Source of the DNA: JBBTVI01 sp038063315
GTDB taxonomy: Bacteria > Patescibacteriota > Minisyncoccia > Sungbacterales > HO2-52-23
Direction of reading: 5' to 3'
Assembly: GCA_038063315.1 (NCBI GenBank)
Contig: JBBTVI010000027.1
Location: 1-60,947, forward strand
Length of the DNA stretch: 60,947 nucleotides
Position numbers and translations under genes: made by a program. Positions 48,536-56,687 of the stretch are shown one piece after another; position 1 is the stretch's first letter; each line of letters starts with the position of its first letter. Under the pieces are notes generated by a model. It searched no databases and was not told the DNA's origin. It was given only the letters and a program-made list of their open reading frames with translations.

Positions 48536-49430
48536 ATCCCGAGACCCATCGAGCGTCAAAAACAAAAAGATGGAACAAAAACAACCCGATCGTCAAATCA
48601 GTCAGGTTGAGCAGCAGCAATATTCCGAAGTGAAAACACGTCATCGCGAGCCACACGAGACGCCGCGTTTTACGCCACAAACAAAGCGGCGCAAACCCCG
48701 CCTCCAATGCTAAAACCCCCCATGTGAAAATTTGGAATATCCACACGGGAAATTGCAGTATCCAATCAACGATCCATGAATCCCGCCCAGCACCGCTTGC
48801 AAGGATCTGAAAAAACGCGGTCCCGTCTATCCAACTCGGGCTGCCCATTTTCTGAAATCCGCTGATGGTATAACCGAGCGCCAAAACAATCCACGCGCCA
48901 TAAAAAATAATCCCGGGCATTTTCCAATCGGCACGCGCGCGTTGCCGCCGCGATCCAATGGACAGCGGCTCGCCTGTCGGAATGATCGTTGAGGCGAGCA
49001 ACAACCACCCCACGTAGTGAACGCTGATGTCGCCCGCGAGAATATTTGCATTCAATAAACACGCCCAGCCATACCATAAGAAAAGGGATGCGGCGCGGCG
49101 CAGAACGCCGCACGAGTAAAAAACCGATAACGCCGCCAACACAACAATAAACAAAGTAACGCCGCCGGAGGAATCAGCAAGGGACAGCACGTTGGGAAAA
49201 ATGCCGTTGGAAAAGGCGTAACGCGCTTCCGCCATCATTCCTGTCCGTCCAAACACTTCCGGCGCATAAGGGAGGAGCCGCACAAAATGGACCGCAAGGT
49301 AGACCCCGAAAACAATACGCCAAATCGCAAACTGCGTCGGCGAGTAAAACACGGCGGCTCTATCTGCCAAGGCGTGCACAAAGGCCCACATGCTCCGTAC
49401 CCGTATTAAAATGCGACGCAAATGTGTCAT
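48435..49430 (-). CDS. HTTM-domain (vitamin K-dependent gamma-carboxylase-like) membrane protein
   Basis: 331 residues from ATG 49430, which overlaps the preceding gene's stop by four bases (ATGA). An upstream TTG is not needed. Several membrane helices. PTQFAIWRIVFGVYLAVHFV at the start is the typical opening of HTTM/VKG-carboxylase membrane domains. WYGWACLLNANILAGDISVHYVGWLLL and TYTISG-like ALGYTISGFQKM follow in family order. The large extracellular domain of animal gamma-carboxylases is missing. Bacterial HTTM proteins are mostly uncharacterised oxidoreductase-like proteins. Last gene of an operon with three copper monooxygenase-like proteins and an lnt. Its 3' end overlaps the other lnt tail to tail. 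Confidence 0.82.
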   Translation of the reverse strand: MTHLRRILIRVRSMWAFVHALADRAAVFYSPTQFAIWRIVFGVYLAVHFVRLLPYAPEVFGRTGMMAEARYAFSNGIFPNVLSLADSSGGVTLFIVVLAALSVFYSCGVLRRAASLFLWYGWACLLNANILAGDISVHYVGWLLLASTIIPTGEPLSIGSRRQRARADWKMPGIIFYGAWIVLALGYTISGFQKMGSPSWIDGTAFFQILASGAGRDSWIVDWILQFPVWIFQIFTWGVLALEAGFAPLCLWRKTRRLVWLAMTCFHFGILLLLNLTDLTIGLFLFHLFVFDARWVSGFNMARLTQLQTVLRFPAACAGVRRYWVLFRGLF

Positions 49431-49975
49431 TGGCGTTTTCCGCAATCAATAGCGATGGTCCAGACCATATCACGATTCCGCAAGTGATCGCCCGCCCGCG
49501 CGATTCTGGATTCCCCCGTGACGATTGCCTGCTTGACGGATGTCGTGATGCCGATTTCCGACAGAATGCTTGCTTGGCATATTCCGTAATGCAAAACCGC
49601 GCGCATCATCTCCCGTATCGGCTGCCCCTGCGCCGTCGTCGGCCAATACGTCAATGTGTTGGTATACGGATTGCGTCGCGTCATGGGGCCCCGCAGGCGC
49701 GAAGAAGTTTCGGAATCCAGGGCCCGCCGGATTATCTGGCCCTCCTCCGTCATAACCCTCATCTCCACCGAAAACGCGAACGTGTCAATACCGTTGATAT
49801 GCGTAAAAACAATCGGCACGGGAGATGCCACGGTCATGGCGCCCGCGCGCTCGAGAGCTGCCCATCCGGTTGCGTATCCGGCCATCTGTAGCAAACCGAT
49901 CGCCACCACGATAGACGCCGAGCCAGCGCGAACCGCTTTTCTGAAAGCCGCTTTGTCAAAATATGCGAGATGCAT
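49427..49975 (-). CDS. One-helix membrane protein of the monooxygenase operon
   Basis: 182 residues. One N-terminal transmembrane helix (about 17-40), then an exported domain of about 140 residues with TVASPVPIVFTHINGIDTFA and LTYWPTTAQGQPIREMMRAV. No family recognised. Two Cys (133 and 178) could pair. It begins nine bases after the stop of the first copper protein gene and its stop overlaps the HTTM start, so it is a fixed part of this operon. Proteins of this size often accompany HTTM proteins, and it may be its partner. That role is inference. Confidence 0.7.
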   Translation of the reverse strand: MHLAYFDKAAFRKAVRAGSASIVVAIGLLQMAGYATGWAALERAGAMTVASPVPIVFTHINGIDTFAFSVEMRVMTEEGQIIRRALDSETSSRLRGPMTRRNPYTNTLTYWPTTAQGQPIREMMRAVLHYGICQASILSEIGITTSVKQAIVTGESRIARAGDHLRNRDMVWTIAIDCGKRQ

Positions 49976-49983
49976 GATAGAAA

Positions 49984-51042
49984 TCAGTCCGGCGCAAAGT
50001 AAAATCCCAACATGCCCATGGACGCGCCTAGAAGCGCCTTACCGGACGGATTCGAATATATAGCGGCAATAGAGATAATATCGCCCGGGCGAATGCGCCG
50101 CCGCGTCCACAACTGTTGTGTCTCCCACTCCCACGGAGGGGACGCGCGCTTCTTGGTTATGAGTTGGGCAATGCGCCTGCCATTAAGAGACACGATCAGC
50201 TTTTCTCCGCCCTCCCATCCATGGAGGTGCCCACCGAATCCGAGCAGCGCGCCGGGACGCCGGAATGTGTACTCGGCCGTGCTTACGCCATTCACTCGCG
50301 CTCCGCGAAATTCCGCGTGGTCGCTGCGGGCCGGTATTGCAAAGGTGTCGTCCAGAACAAGACCGATATTCTCCACGCCGTTCGGCGCGCGCAAACCTTC
50401 CATATCCTGCGCATATGCGCATGGCGTATCGTCAATCCGTAATCGCTGATACTCAACCCTCCGTGAGCGCCGTCCGGTTGCGGCGCGCTCCACCCTCATA
50501 CGGAGCGCCGCCGACACATCGCGATAAAAACCGCCTGGACCGTACGGGGGGAAAGGATTATGAACAATGGCATGAAGCATCAACGGAGTGCCGGATGCAA
50601 CGAACATCCCATAGGGCTCGGGAAAAATGACTGGCGCGTAGTTGGCGTCCAACGCGCCGGTAATAAGTTCCTGATAAAAAATAGGGCAGACGCCATCCGT
50701 CTCATCAAGACGCTGAAGCGTTGAGTGATGCAAAACAACCAAAGGGGCATTTCGCACGTCCCATCGAAATTCCGTGATCCAGAAATCCTCCGTTGCCACA
50801 TACGCGTCCGACCCGAGAAAAACACCGTGTCCGGCATCGTGCAGTTTGTTCAGCGAGGGTTCGTGTGCATGCGGCGGCAACTGAGCAATATGCATGGTCT
50901 CCAGCACAAAAGCCGCCCCTCGATCCGCGCGAGACGCGCTTTCGCTCCAGCGATATAAAGAAACGGCGGCGACCGCGATGAGTAAAACGACCGCCGCGGC
51001 AATACGGCGCGTTTTTGATTGTATCGGAAAAAGAGTAAACAC
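49984..51042 (-). CDS. Membrane-anchored copper type II monooxygenase-like protein (paralogue 1)
   Basis: 352 residues from GTG 51042. Upstream in-frame codons only translate a family A fragment. One N-terminal membrane helix (about 12-31), then two jelly-roll domains as in peptidylglycine alpha-hydroxylating monooxygenase and dopamine beta-monooxygenase. All six copper ligands have counterparts: His105-His106 (VVLHHSTLQR), His161 (LHAIVHNP), His272-x-His274 (GGHLHGWEGG) and Met342 (ASMGMLGFYF). The motif GDIISIAAIYSN precedes the Met as in that family. An extra H-x-H (58, 60) is shared by all three paralogues. The catalytic part would lie outside the cell. Substrate unknown. No in-window reductant source is seen. 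Confidence 0.82.
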   Translation of the reverse strand: MFTLFPIQSKTRRIAAAVVLLIAVAAVSLYRWSESASRADRGAAFVLETMHIAQLPPHAHEPSLNKLHDAGHGVFLGSDAYVATEDFWITEFRWDVRNAPLVVLHHSTLQRLDETDGVCPIFYQELITGALDANYAPVIFPEPYGMFVASGTPLMLHAIVHNPFPPYGPGGFYRDVSAALRMRVERAATGRRSRRVEYQRLRIDDTPCAYAQDMEGLRAPNGVENIGLVLDDTFAIPARSDHAEFRGARVNGVSTAEYTFRRPGALLGFGGHLHGWEGGEKLIVSLNGRRIAQLITKKRASPPWEWETQQLWTRRRIRPGDIISIAAIYSNPSGKALLGASMGMLGFYFAPD

Positions 51043-51065
51043 GATGCGTAGTAATCTCTCACAGC

Positions 51066-51101
51066 CGTCATTGCTTCGTCGTCTAACTCCTCGCAATGAC
51101 G
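51066..51101. repeat. Family A fragment
   Basis: Only CGTCATTGC, CTTCGTCGTCTAACTCC and TCGCAATGAC remain, 36 bases, just upstream of paralogue 1. Confidence 0.7.
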
Positions 51102-51149
51102 ATTTATCGTAAAATTTGTAAGCGGGTGTAAAAGGTACGGACAATCCCC

Positions 51150-52163
51150 TTACTTTGTGTCCGGCGCAAAATAAAACCCGATTTGTCCCATGGCTGAGTC
51201 CACCAATGGCGCGGCCTGCGGATTGGAATACGTTGCGTCAATGGACAAAACATCACCCTTCGCCACGCGCCGAAACAATTTTATATGCGGCGTCTCCCAC
51301 GACCATAGATTATCAGCGGTCTGACGCGAAACAAGCGATGCGAGAATGTCGCCATTCAAAAAAACTCCCACGGACTCACCGCCTTCCCAGGCATGGATAT
51401 GTCCTCCAACCCCGAATAACATGCCAGATGACATAAAGGTATACTCGGCGGTGTGAAACGGTCCGTTCCGCGCCTGCGCCGCTGTGAAGCGCGCGTGCGC
51501 GCTGCGGGCCGGAATTACGAATGTTTCGACTGTTACCGGATCAGCGCACGGCGAATCATCAAGACGCAGACGCCTGTACTCCAGCCGCCTATGCCGCCGA
51601 GAAACCGTCGCCCGTTCAACGTCCATCACTAACCGAACGGAAACATTCTCATAAATCCCGCCCGGGCCGTGCGGCGAAACAGGATTGTGCGCCATGACAT
51701 TGACCTCAAGCGGCGTCCCTTTCGGCAGAAAAATCCCGTAGGGAGAGGGAAAAACAACCGAAGTATGTATTGTATCAATACTGCCGGTAAAAAGCTCTTC
51801 CCACGATCTCGGACACACAGGATCCATCCGATCTATTCTCTGAAAAACAGCATGATGCACAATATGCGGGGGGGCATTCTGCACCTCCCAACGGAGCCCC
51901 GTGACCCAAAGATCGTCTCCCGCCGCCACTACCGGCGACAAAAGATATACCCCATGCCCTGCGCTGAAGATTTTATCCTTGAGCGGCGTATGCGGATGCG
52001 AAGGAAAACTCGCCAACGCATTGGTCTCAATTACAAAGCGCCGCGATCCACCGACCATCCCGGCCGCATCGCGAGAGCCGCCACGCATGAACAACCACCC
52101 GAAAAACGCGACAACCAACAATCCAAGCGCGCCCCATATGTACAAAGGCCGTCTCATTTCCAT
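51150..52163 (-). CDS. Membrane-anchored copper type II monooxygenase-like protein (paralogue 2)
   Basis: 337 residues from ATG 52163, a codon supplied by the end of a family B repeat. ATG 52157 is the alternative. One membrane helix (about 8-26), then the two-domain copper monooxygenase fold. Ligand set: His103-His104 (IVHHAVFQR), His159 (VMAHNPVSPHG), His255-x-His257 (GGHIHAWEGG) and Met325 (SAMGQIGFYF). The extra H-x-H is at 56/58. Other shared blocks are PYGIFLPKGTPL, LEYRRLRLDDSPC, TAEYTF and GDVLSIDATYSN. About 45% identity to the other two by eye. The tandem arrangement shows duplication, but all three keep the ligands, so they are probably all active and may differ in substrate. Confidence 0.82.
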   Translation of the reverse strand: MEMRRPLYIWGALGLLVVAFFGWLFMRGGSRDAAGMVGGSRRFVIETNALASFPSHPHTPLKDKIFSAGHGVYLLSPVVAAGDDLWVTGLRWEVQNAPPHIVHHAVFQRIDRMDPVCPRSWEELFTGSIDTIHTSVVFPSPYGIFLPKGTPLEVNVMAHNPVSPHGPGGIYENVSVRLVMDVERATVSRRHRRLEYRRLRLDDSPCADPVTVETFVIPARSAHARFTAAQARNGPFHTAEYTFMSSGMLFGVGGHIHAWEGGESVGVFLNGDILASLVSRQTADNLWSWETPHIKLFRRVAKGDVLSIDATYSNPQAAPLVDSAMGQIGFYFAPDTK

Positions 52164-52190
52164 AATACATAATACATGCCCCATAATTCA
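52158..52190. repeat. Family B half-copy between paralogues 2 and 3
   Basis: CATAATACATAATACATG and CCCATAATTCAT arms. The minus-strand reading provides the ATG and the leader of paralogue 2. Confidence 0.7.
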
Positions 52191-52192
52191 TC

Positions 52193-53251
52193 CTATTCAT
52201 CCCACGCGGCATAAAATCCGACCATTCCCATTGCCGAACCCGTCAAATCTTCGGCGAACAAATTGGAGTATGTCGCGGAAATCGAGAGAACATCGCCTGC
52301 CTCCAAACGTACCCGACGCCTGATCCAGTAAAAGGGAGTTTCCCATAGCCATAGCCAATCTCCTTTCTGCCTGCTGTTTAATGAAAATAACGCGCGCCCG
52401 TTAAGCAGCAGCGCCAATTCTTCTCCGCCTTCCCAGCCGTGGGTATGCCCGCCAAAACCCACAAGAGTCCCTGGCCGTTGAACGACATACGCGCCGGATT
52501 CTGCGTGCCCGTCCTCGGGCCGCGCGGCCGCCATTGTCCAATGGCGCGCGCCCGCCGGAATACTAAAAACCTCTGCCGGCGCGACATTTTTCCGTAATGG
52601 GTATACACACGGTGTCCCACTCAACCGCAAACGATTATACTCCAATGCGCGAAAACGACGCGACAGCGTTGCCGCCTCCACTGTCAAATTCAAACGCGCG
52701 GCAACATTATCGTACGTCCCGCCGGATCCGTACGGAGGAAGAGGGTTATGCAACATCGCGCTAATGCCGATGGGGGTTCCGGCCGGGAGAAAAATCCCGA
52801 ACGGCTCCGGAAATTCAATATGCCGCGGCGCGTCAATGGCCGTTGTCGCAATTTCCTGAAACCACGACGCGGGACAAAGCGGATCCGGCCGGTCAAGACG
52901 CTGAACCAGCGCATGATGGATCACCTCCTGCGGAGCATTCTCCGCGCGCCATTCCAGCGCGGTCACCCACAGCGGCGTGTCCGTCACCCATATATCGGAC
53001 ACCGCAACAACACCGTGTCCCTGCGCGACCACCGTATCGGTACTGGGATTATGCGGGTGTGGTACAAGCTGCAAAATCGGCCGCGTCTTGATGGTGAACT
53101 GGCGCGACACCGCCGACCCATGGGTTGCATCGGAAACAATGCGCCATGCAATGAAACCAAAAACCAAGACGCAAGATGCGCTGGCAATGATAATCGTACG
53201 CGCCGTTGCAATGTGACGCAGATGACCAAAAAATTGCGCCCTTGTGATCAT
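52193..53251 (-). CDS. Membrane-anchored copper type II monooxygenase-like protein (paralogue 3)
   Basis: 352 residues from ATG 53251. The frame is open to 53386, but that part translates a family D repeat. One membrane helix (about 19-37). Ligand set: His112-His113 (VIHHALVQR), His168 (SAMLHNPLPPYG), His269-x-His271 (GGHTHGWEGG) and Met341 (SAMGMVGFY). The extra H-x-H is at 65/67 (PHPHNP). FPEPFGIFLPAGTPI, LEYNRLRLSGTPC and GDVLSISATYSN match the paralogues. First of the three to be translated, 134 bases after the second lnt. Family knowledge: such enzymes use two uncoupled copper ions and ascorbate to hydroxylate C-H bonds. Which substrate these proteins use is not visible. Confidence 0.82.
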   Translation of the reverse strand: MITRAQFFGHLRHIATARTIIIASASCVLVFGFIAWRIVSDATHGSAVSRQFTIKTRPILQLVPHPHNPSTDTVVAQGHGVVAVSDIWVTDTPLWVTALEWRAENAPQEVIHHALVQRLDRPDPLCPASWFQEIATTAIDAPRHIEFPEPFGIFLPAGTPIGISAMLHNPLPPYGSGGTYDNVAARLNLTVEAATLSRRFRALEYNRLRLSGTPCVYPLRKNVAPAEVFSIPAGARHWTMAAARPEDGHAESGAYVVQRPGTLVGFGGHTHGWEGGEELALLLNGRALFSLNSRQKGDWLWLWETPFYWIRRRVRLEAGDVLSISATYSNLFAEDLTGSAMGMVGFYAAWDE

Positions 53252-53294
53252 AAAGTTTCTCAATAACGTTAAGACAAAATGTCTCTTTTTTTCT

Positions 53295-53383
53295 GTCATT
53301 CCCGCGCAGGCGGGAATCCAGATTTCTCTCTTTGAGAAGGCAAAACCTGGACCCCCGCCTTCGCGGGGGTGACAAAAGCAATG
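53295..53383. repeat. Family D repeat
   Basis: CATTCCCGCGCAGGCGGGAA hairpin, variable middle, CCCCCGCCTTCGCGGGGGTG end, between lnt and paralogue 3. Confidence 0.82.
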
Positions 53384-53385
53384 CA

Positions 53386-55236
53386 TTATTCGCCAACCTC
53401 CTGATGCTCCATCGTCTCCTCATTCCCCAACACACCGAAAAGTCTTCGTTGCGTCCTCCTGCGCCCGTACAAAAATAATAGCGCCACCAACACTCCGGCA
53501 AGCGCGACAGGCCAGTCGCCGAAACGAACGTAAGGGGTTTTTGTTGTCCGGTAGTCAACGTCCCCCGTCAGAATCGTATCGCCCAGTGCGTTAGTCCGTG
53601 CGCGGATAGCGCCCGTCTCGTCAATGATGTAGGAATATCCGCCGTTTGCGGCCTGCACAACCCAACGATCATTCATCGCCGCGTACGATTGCAGCATGGC
53701 GCGGGATTGCGCGTGAAATGCCGGATGATTCAACAGGCCGACGCTCGCGGCATTGATCAAAACCTGACTGCGATTCGCCGTTTCCCGCCAGAGAACCGGG
53801 GAAAAAATCGTGGTGCAGAGTTGCACGCCTTCAGCCAAACGCCTGGGGTCCAGAGACGCGAACGGCGCAACCTCTCCTTTGTAAATCCGGCGATACCAAT
53901 TAAAATGCCGGATCACGTTGGTCATCCCGAACAATTTAAGAACGCCATGAACAGTATAAGCCAAATATTCCCCATTAGGCACTAAAAAAACCTTGTCGCT
54001 CACCGCCACCAATCCTTTCTCTGTATCATAGAAAAAAAGCCGCGCCTTGGACGGCCTCTGAAGGTCGAGCCGCCCGCTATCAATCACTAACGCCGGGTTA
54101 TTCGCATGGAAAATCCGCGCAAGAACATCCGGCGTCTCTCCGCGAAAGCGGAGCGTGAGATCCGACGCTTCGGGCAAAACAACCACGTCGGGCCGGACTG
54201 TCGCAGTGTTCTTTAGTAATACCAATTCTCTATCAATGTAATTTTTGTACACGGCCGGATCAATGGTGCGGTAAATCAATTCATTGGTTTGCACCAGCGT
54301 AAATCGCTTTTTTTGAGCAACATCCCGACCGCGTCCTGCAAACTGCGCGCGACCGTACAGTAGTAAAACAACAATAACGGCGCCGACGGATAAGGTTCTT
54401 ATGAAGCTTAACTTCGTAAGTAATTGAAAACGCCTCTCTCGTTCGTCATTGCGAGCGACCCCGAGTTTGGCGAGGGGGAGCGCGGCAATCCATCTTTTTC
54501 TGGATTGCGGAGCCTGTCCCGAGCGAAGCGAGGGATCTAACTCCTCGCAATGACTCTTGAGGCGGCTTCTAAGGTGCATAAAAATCCCCCTCAATCCCCC
54601 TTTTTCAAAGGGGGAAGCATTAAAAAATTCCGCGATCGCGACATTCACGAGTACAATAAGAGCGCTTGCGCCGTAGACGCCGAATAGTTTTGTGGACTGC
54701 AAAAGCAATGGGAAATCCGCCAGGGCATAGCCCAGAAATCCGGGAGCCCAATGCGGGCCGAGCAGCGACCCCGGGCCAATCCACGCCAACGAATAGAACC
54801 ACGCCCGGCCATACTCGCCAAGAATCCAGAAAAAAGGAAACACAAATAAACGCGTACGTGCCGGGAAAAAAGTAGCTCCGTATCCCGCTAGTCCCATTGG
54901 CAGGGCGAAAATAGCTGCTGTCGCGCACCAATACAAAAAAATAATCAAAAGCCCGGTGGACGGACTCGTCACCCCGGCCCATTTTGCGGATGAGGCGGCA
55001 AAAAACCACCGAAGCGTCCATGCCGCAAAAGCGAATTCCATGAGAAACACGCCCCAAAACACCTGTTTGCGGCTTGCCCGCCGGAGAAAAAAACAAAAAG
55101 GAACAAGAGCAATCCACAGGAACCAGCGCGATACGGCCGGGGGATAGGCCGCAATGAGCAGTACCACAGAAATGAGCGGGGCTAAATTGCCCAACAGCCG
55201 TCGGCCCTTTATCGCTTCAAAAAAACGCATCTTCAT
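53386..55236 (-). CDS. lnt: Apolipoprotein N-acyltransferase (second copy) with in-frame repeat cluster
   Basis: 616 residues. N-terminal membrane part with LIAAYPPAVSRWFLWIALVP and LLGPHWAPGFLGYALADFPL, then the nitrilase-type domain. Catalytic triad Glu356 (VLPEASDL), Lys415 (VSDKVFLVPNGEY) and Cys474 (GVQLCTTI) is complete. Residues about 207-281 have no counterpart in normal Lnt and are the translation of three dispersed repeats (54398-54617), read without a stop in the loop before the last helix. The first lnt has a shorter insert at the same place. The two lnt copies are clear paralogues. First gene of the copper monooxygenase operon, with its own promoter predicted to give a leaderless message. 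Confidence 0.92.
   Translation of the reverse strand: MKMRFFEAIKGRRLLGNLAPLISVVLLIAAYPPAVSRWFLWIALVPFCFFLRRASRKQVFWGVFLMEFAFAAWTLRWFFAASSAKWAGVTSPSTGLLIIFLYWCATAAIFALPMGLAGYGATFFPARTRLFVFPFFWILGEYGRAWFYSLAWIGPGSLLGPHWAPGFLGYALADFPLLLQSTKLFGVYGASALIVLVNVAIAEFFNASPFEKGGLRGIFMHLRSRLKSHCEELDPSLRSGQAPQSRKRWIAALPLAKLGVARNDERERRFQLLTKLSFIRTLSVGAVIVVLLLYGRAQFAGRGRDVAQKKRFTLVQTNELIYRTIDPAVYKNYIDRELVLLKNTATVRPDVVVLPEASDLTLRFRGETPDVLARIFHANNPALVIDSGRLDLQRPSKARLFFYDTEKGLVAVSDKVFLVPNGEYLAYTVHGVLKLFGMTNVIRHFNWYRRIYKGEVAPFASLDPRRLAEGVQLCTTIFSPVLWRETANRSQVLINAASVGLLNHPAFHAQSRAMLQSYAAMNDRWVVQAANGGYSYIIDETGAIRARTNALGDTILTGDVDYRTTKTPYVRFGDWPVALAGVLVALLFLYGRRRTQRRLFGVLGNEETMEHQEVGE
54398..54617. repeat. Cluster of F, A and C repeats inside lnt
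   Basis: F palindrome CTTATGAAG / CTTCGTAAG (54398-54420), family A copy (54444-54554) with CGTCATTGCGAG and CTCGCAATGAC ends, and family C unit (54581-54617). The reading frame of lnt stays open across all three. Confidence 0.88.
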
Positions 55237-55242
55237 TGCTTC

Positions 55243-55271
55243 ATTGTCCCGCAGAAAGGAAGAAGAGACAA
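55243..55271 (-). promoter_or_regulatory. Promoter of the lnt-copper monooxygenase-HTTM operon
   Basis: Minus strand TTGTCT (55266-55271), 17 bases, GACAAT (55243-55248), six bases to ATG 55236. Confidence 0.68.
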
Positions 55272-55286
55272 CACAACTTCTACATG

Positions 55287-55507
55287 CGTCATTGCGAGGA
55301 GTGCAGCGGAACGATCCCTCCCCTTGCTCGGAACAATCTCCGCAATCCAGGGGGAGTCGTCATTGCGAGGAGTCCTGCTGCAGGACGACGAAGCAATCCA
55401 GTATTTCTGCCTTTACGGATTGTTTCGTCGCTGCTGCTCCTCGCGAGGACGGTCGAAATGGATTGCCGCGCGCCCCCTCATCAAACTCGGGGTCGCTCGC
55501 AATGACG
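55287..55507. repeat. Compound family A repeat, copy 16
   Basis: At least two units joined near 55360 (second CGTCATTGCGAG) and ending CTCGCAATGACG. It fills the divergent gap between the lnt operon and the next gene. Confidence 0.85.
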
Positions 55508-55553
55508 GCTGTAAGGGGTTAGGAGTTATACACACCCTACCAACGGCATTTTG

Positions 55554-55562
55554 TGCTATAAT
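55554..55562 (+). promoter_or_regulatory. Extended -10 promoter
   Basis: TGCTATAAT (55554-55562), ten bases before ATG 55573. No convincing -35 is seen, as is usual for extended -10 promoters. Confidence 0.5.
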
Positions 55563-55572
55563 ACGGCCATAC

Positions 55573-56586
55573 ATGCAGCAGAGAAAATATGGCAATCCGC
55601 AGAGCGGAGGAGCTGGCGTATGGCTGGTGATTTTTGGTCTGCTCGCTTTATTGATAGGGATCGTGATCGTTGCCGGACGCAGCAAAAAAATCGCCAATCT
55701 CCAACGACGCGGCGCGGAGACAGACAACATCCTTCCTGAAGAGCCCGAGCGCAAACTCGCGGATACCGATACAGACGGCGACGGTCTCAAGGATTGGGAG
55801 GAGGTGCTCTACGGCACAAAAACCGACAATCCTGATTCGGACTCAGACGGCGCAACGGACAATGAAGAAGTCCGCAATTCCCACGATCCGCTCAAGCCCG
55901 GGCCGAATGATAAACTCGTCATCAAGGACATCACCGCAGCGTTGCCCGCCGCCAAAGAAAAAAAGAACCTCACTGACGAATTGAGCGCTCTTTTTGTACA
56001 GAAATATTTTGCCGATAAGGTGCTCAGCGACGCGCCCTTTGACCAACAGCAGCTTGTCAACGATCTCCTGCAACAAATCTACAGCGGCCCGATTGCGTCG
56101 CCGGTTGTTGATCCAAAAACCTTTGCCATCTCTGAGGACAACTCGCCCGCGGCCATCAAAAAATACCTGAATTCATACATCGGCGCCCTGGAACGAAATC
56201 TCGTCCTCATCGCAACGGGCCAAAATCCGTTGCTCATCATCACTAATATTCACCAACTCGATGACGTCGAAAAAGAGCTTGTCAAATTAGACCCGTTTAT
56301 CGCCCAGTATCAAGCCGCTTATGGCGAACTCATCAAATTGCCCGTCACATCCTCATGGACAAAATATCATGAGCGCGCGCTCAACCTCCTGCTGACTCAT
56401 ACTGCGCTGCTCCAGGAGGCGCGCTCGGCCAGCGACGACATCCTCAAAATAGCTCCGCTTCTCTCCCAATTCTCCGCCACGATTCCCGAACTCACCGCCC
56501 TCATAAACGACCTCAAGGCCGCGGTCCGCGCGAGCAACATCACATTTGGCGAAAATGATCCGGCGGGAAAGCTGTTGCAGCTCTAA
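55573..56586 (+). CDS. Membrane-anchored protein with calcium-binding DxDxDG repeats
   Basis: 337 residues from ATG 55573. Upstream in-frame sequence is family A repeat. One membrane helix (about 14-34), a short linker, then thrombospondin-3/EF-hand-like repeats: DTDTDGDGLKDWEEVLYGTK and DSDSDGATDNEEVRNSHDPL (about residues 64-105). The rest is a long helical domain without known motifs, ending in LKAAVRASNITFGENDPAGK. It is the first of three plus-strand genes, the last being VirB6-like, so it may be a surface or periplasm-like component of that apparatus. Such trios occur in Patescibacteria; function unknown. Confidence 0.72.
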   Translation: MQQRKYGNPQSGGAGVWLVIFGLLALLIGIVIVAGRSKKIANLQRRGAETDNILPEEPERKLADTDTDGDGLKDWEEVLYGTKTDNPDSDSDGATDNEEVRNSHDPLKPGPNDKLVIKDITAALPAAKEKKNLTDELSALFVQKYFADKVLSDAPFDQQQLVNDLLQQIYSGPIASPVVDPKTFAISEDNSPAAIKKYLNSYIGALERNLVLIATGQNPLLIITNIHQLDDVEKELVKLDPFIAQYQAAYGELIKLPVTSSWTKYHERALNLLLTHTALLQEARSASDDILKIAPLLSQFSATIPELTALINDLKAAVRASNITFGENDPAGKLLQL

Positions 56587-56587
56587 A

Positions 56588-56678
56588 ATGAATTATGGGA
56601 TATGAATTATATATTATGGGAAAGATCGCGATAACCGTTTTGATTTCCCATAATACATAATTCCAGCCCCACAATACA
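56588..56678. repeat. Family B AT-rich inverted repeat
   Basis: Long copy: arm with GAATTATGGGATATGAATT, a 35-base centre, and the complementary arm CCCATAATACATAATTCC. Followed ten bases later by a GTG start. Confidence 0.78.
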
Positions 56679-56687
56679 CTTCTTTCC

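Noticed and set aside
53252..53386. In-frame extension of copper protein paralogue 3
   Set aside because: The peptide PREGGGPG...PACAGMT is the translation of a family D repeat, and the membrane helix begins after ATG 53251.
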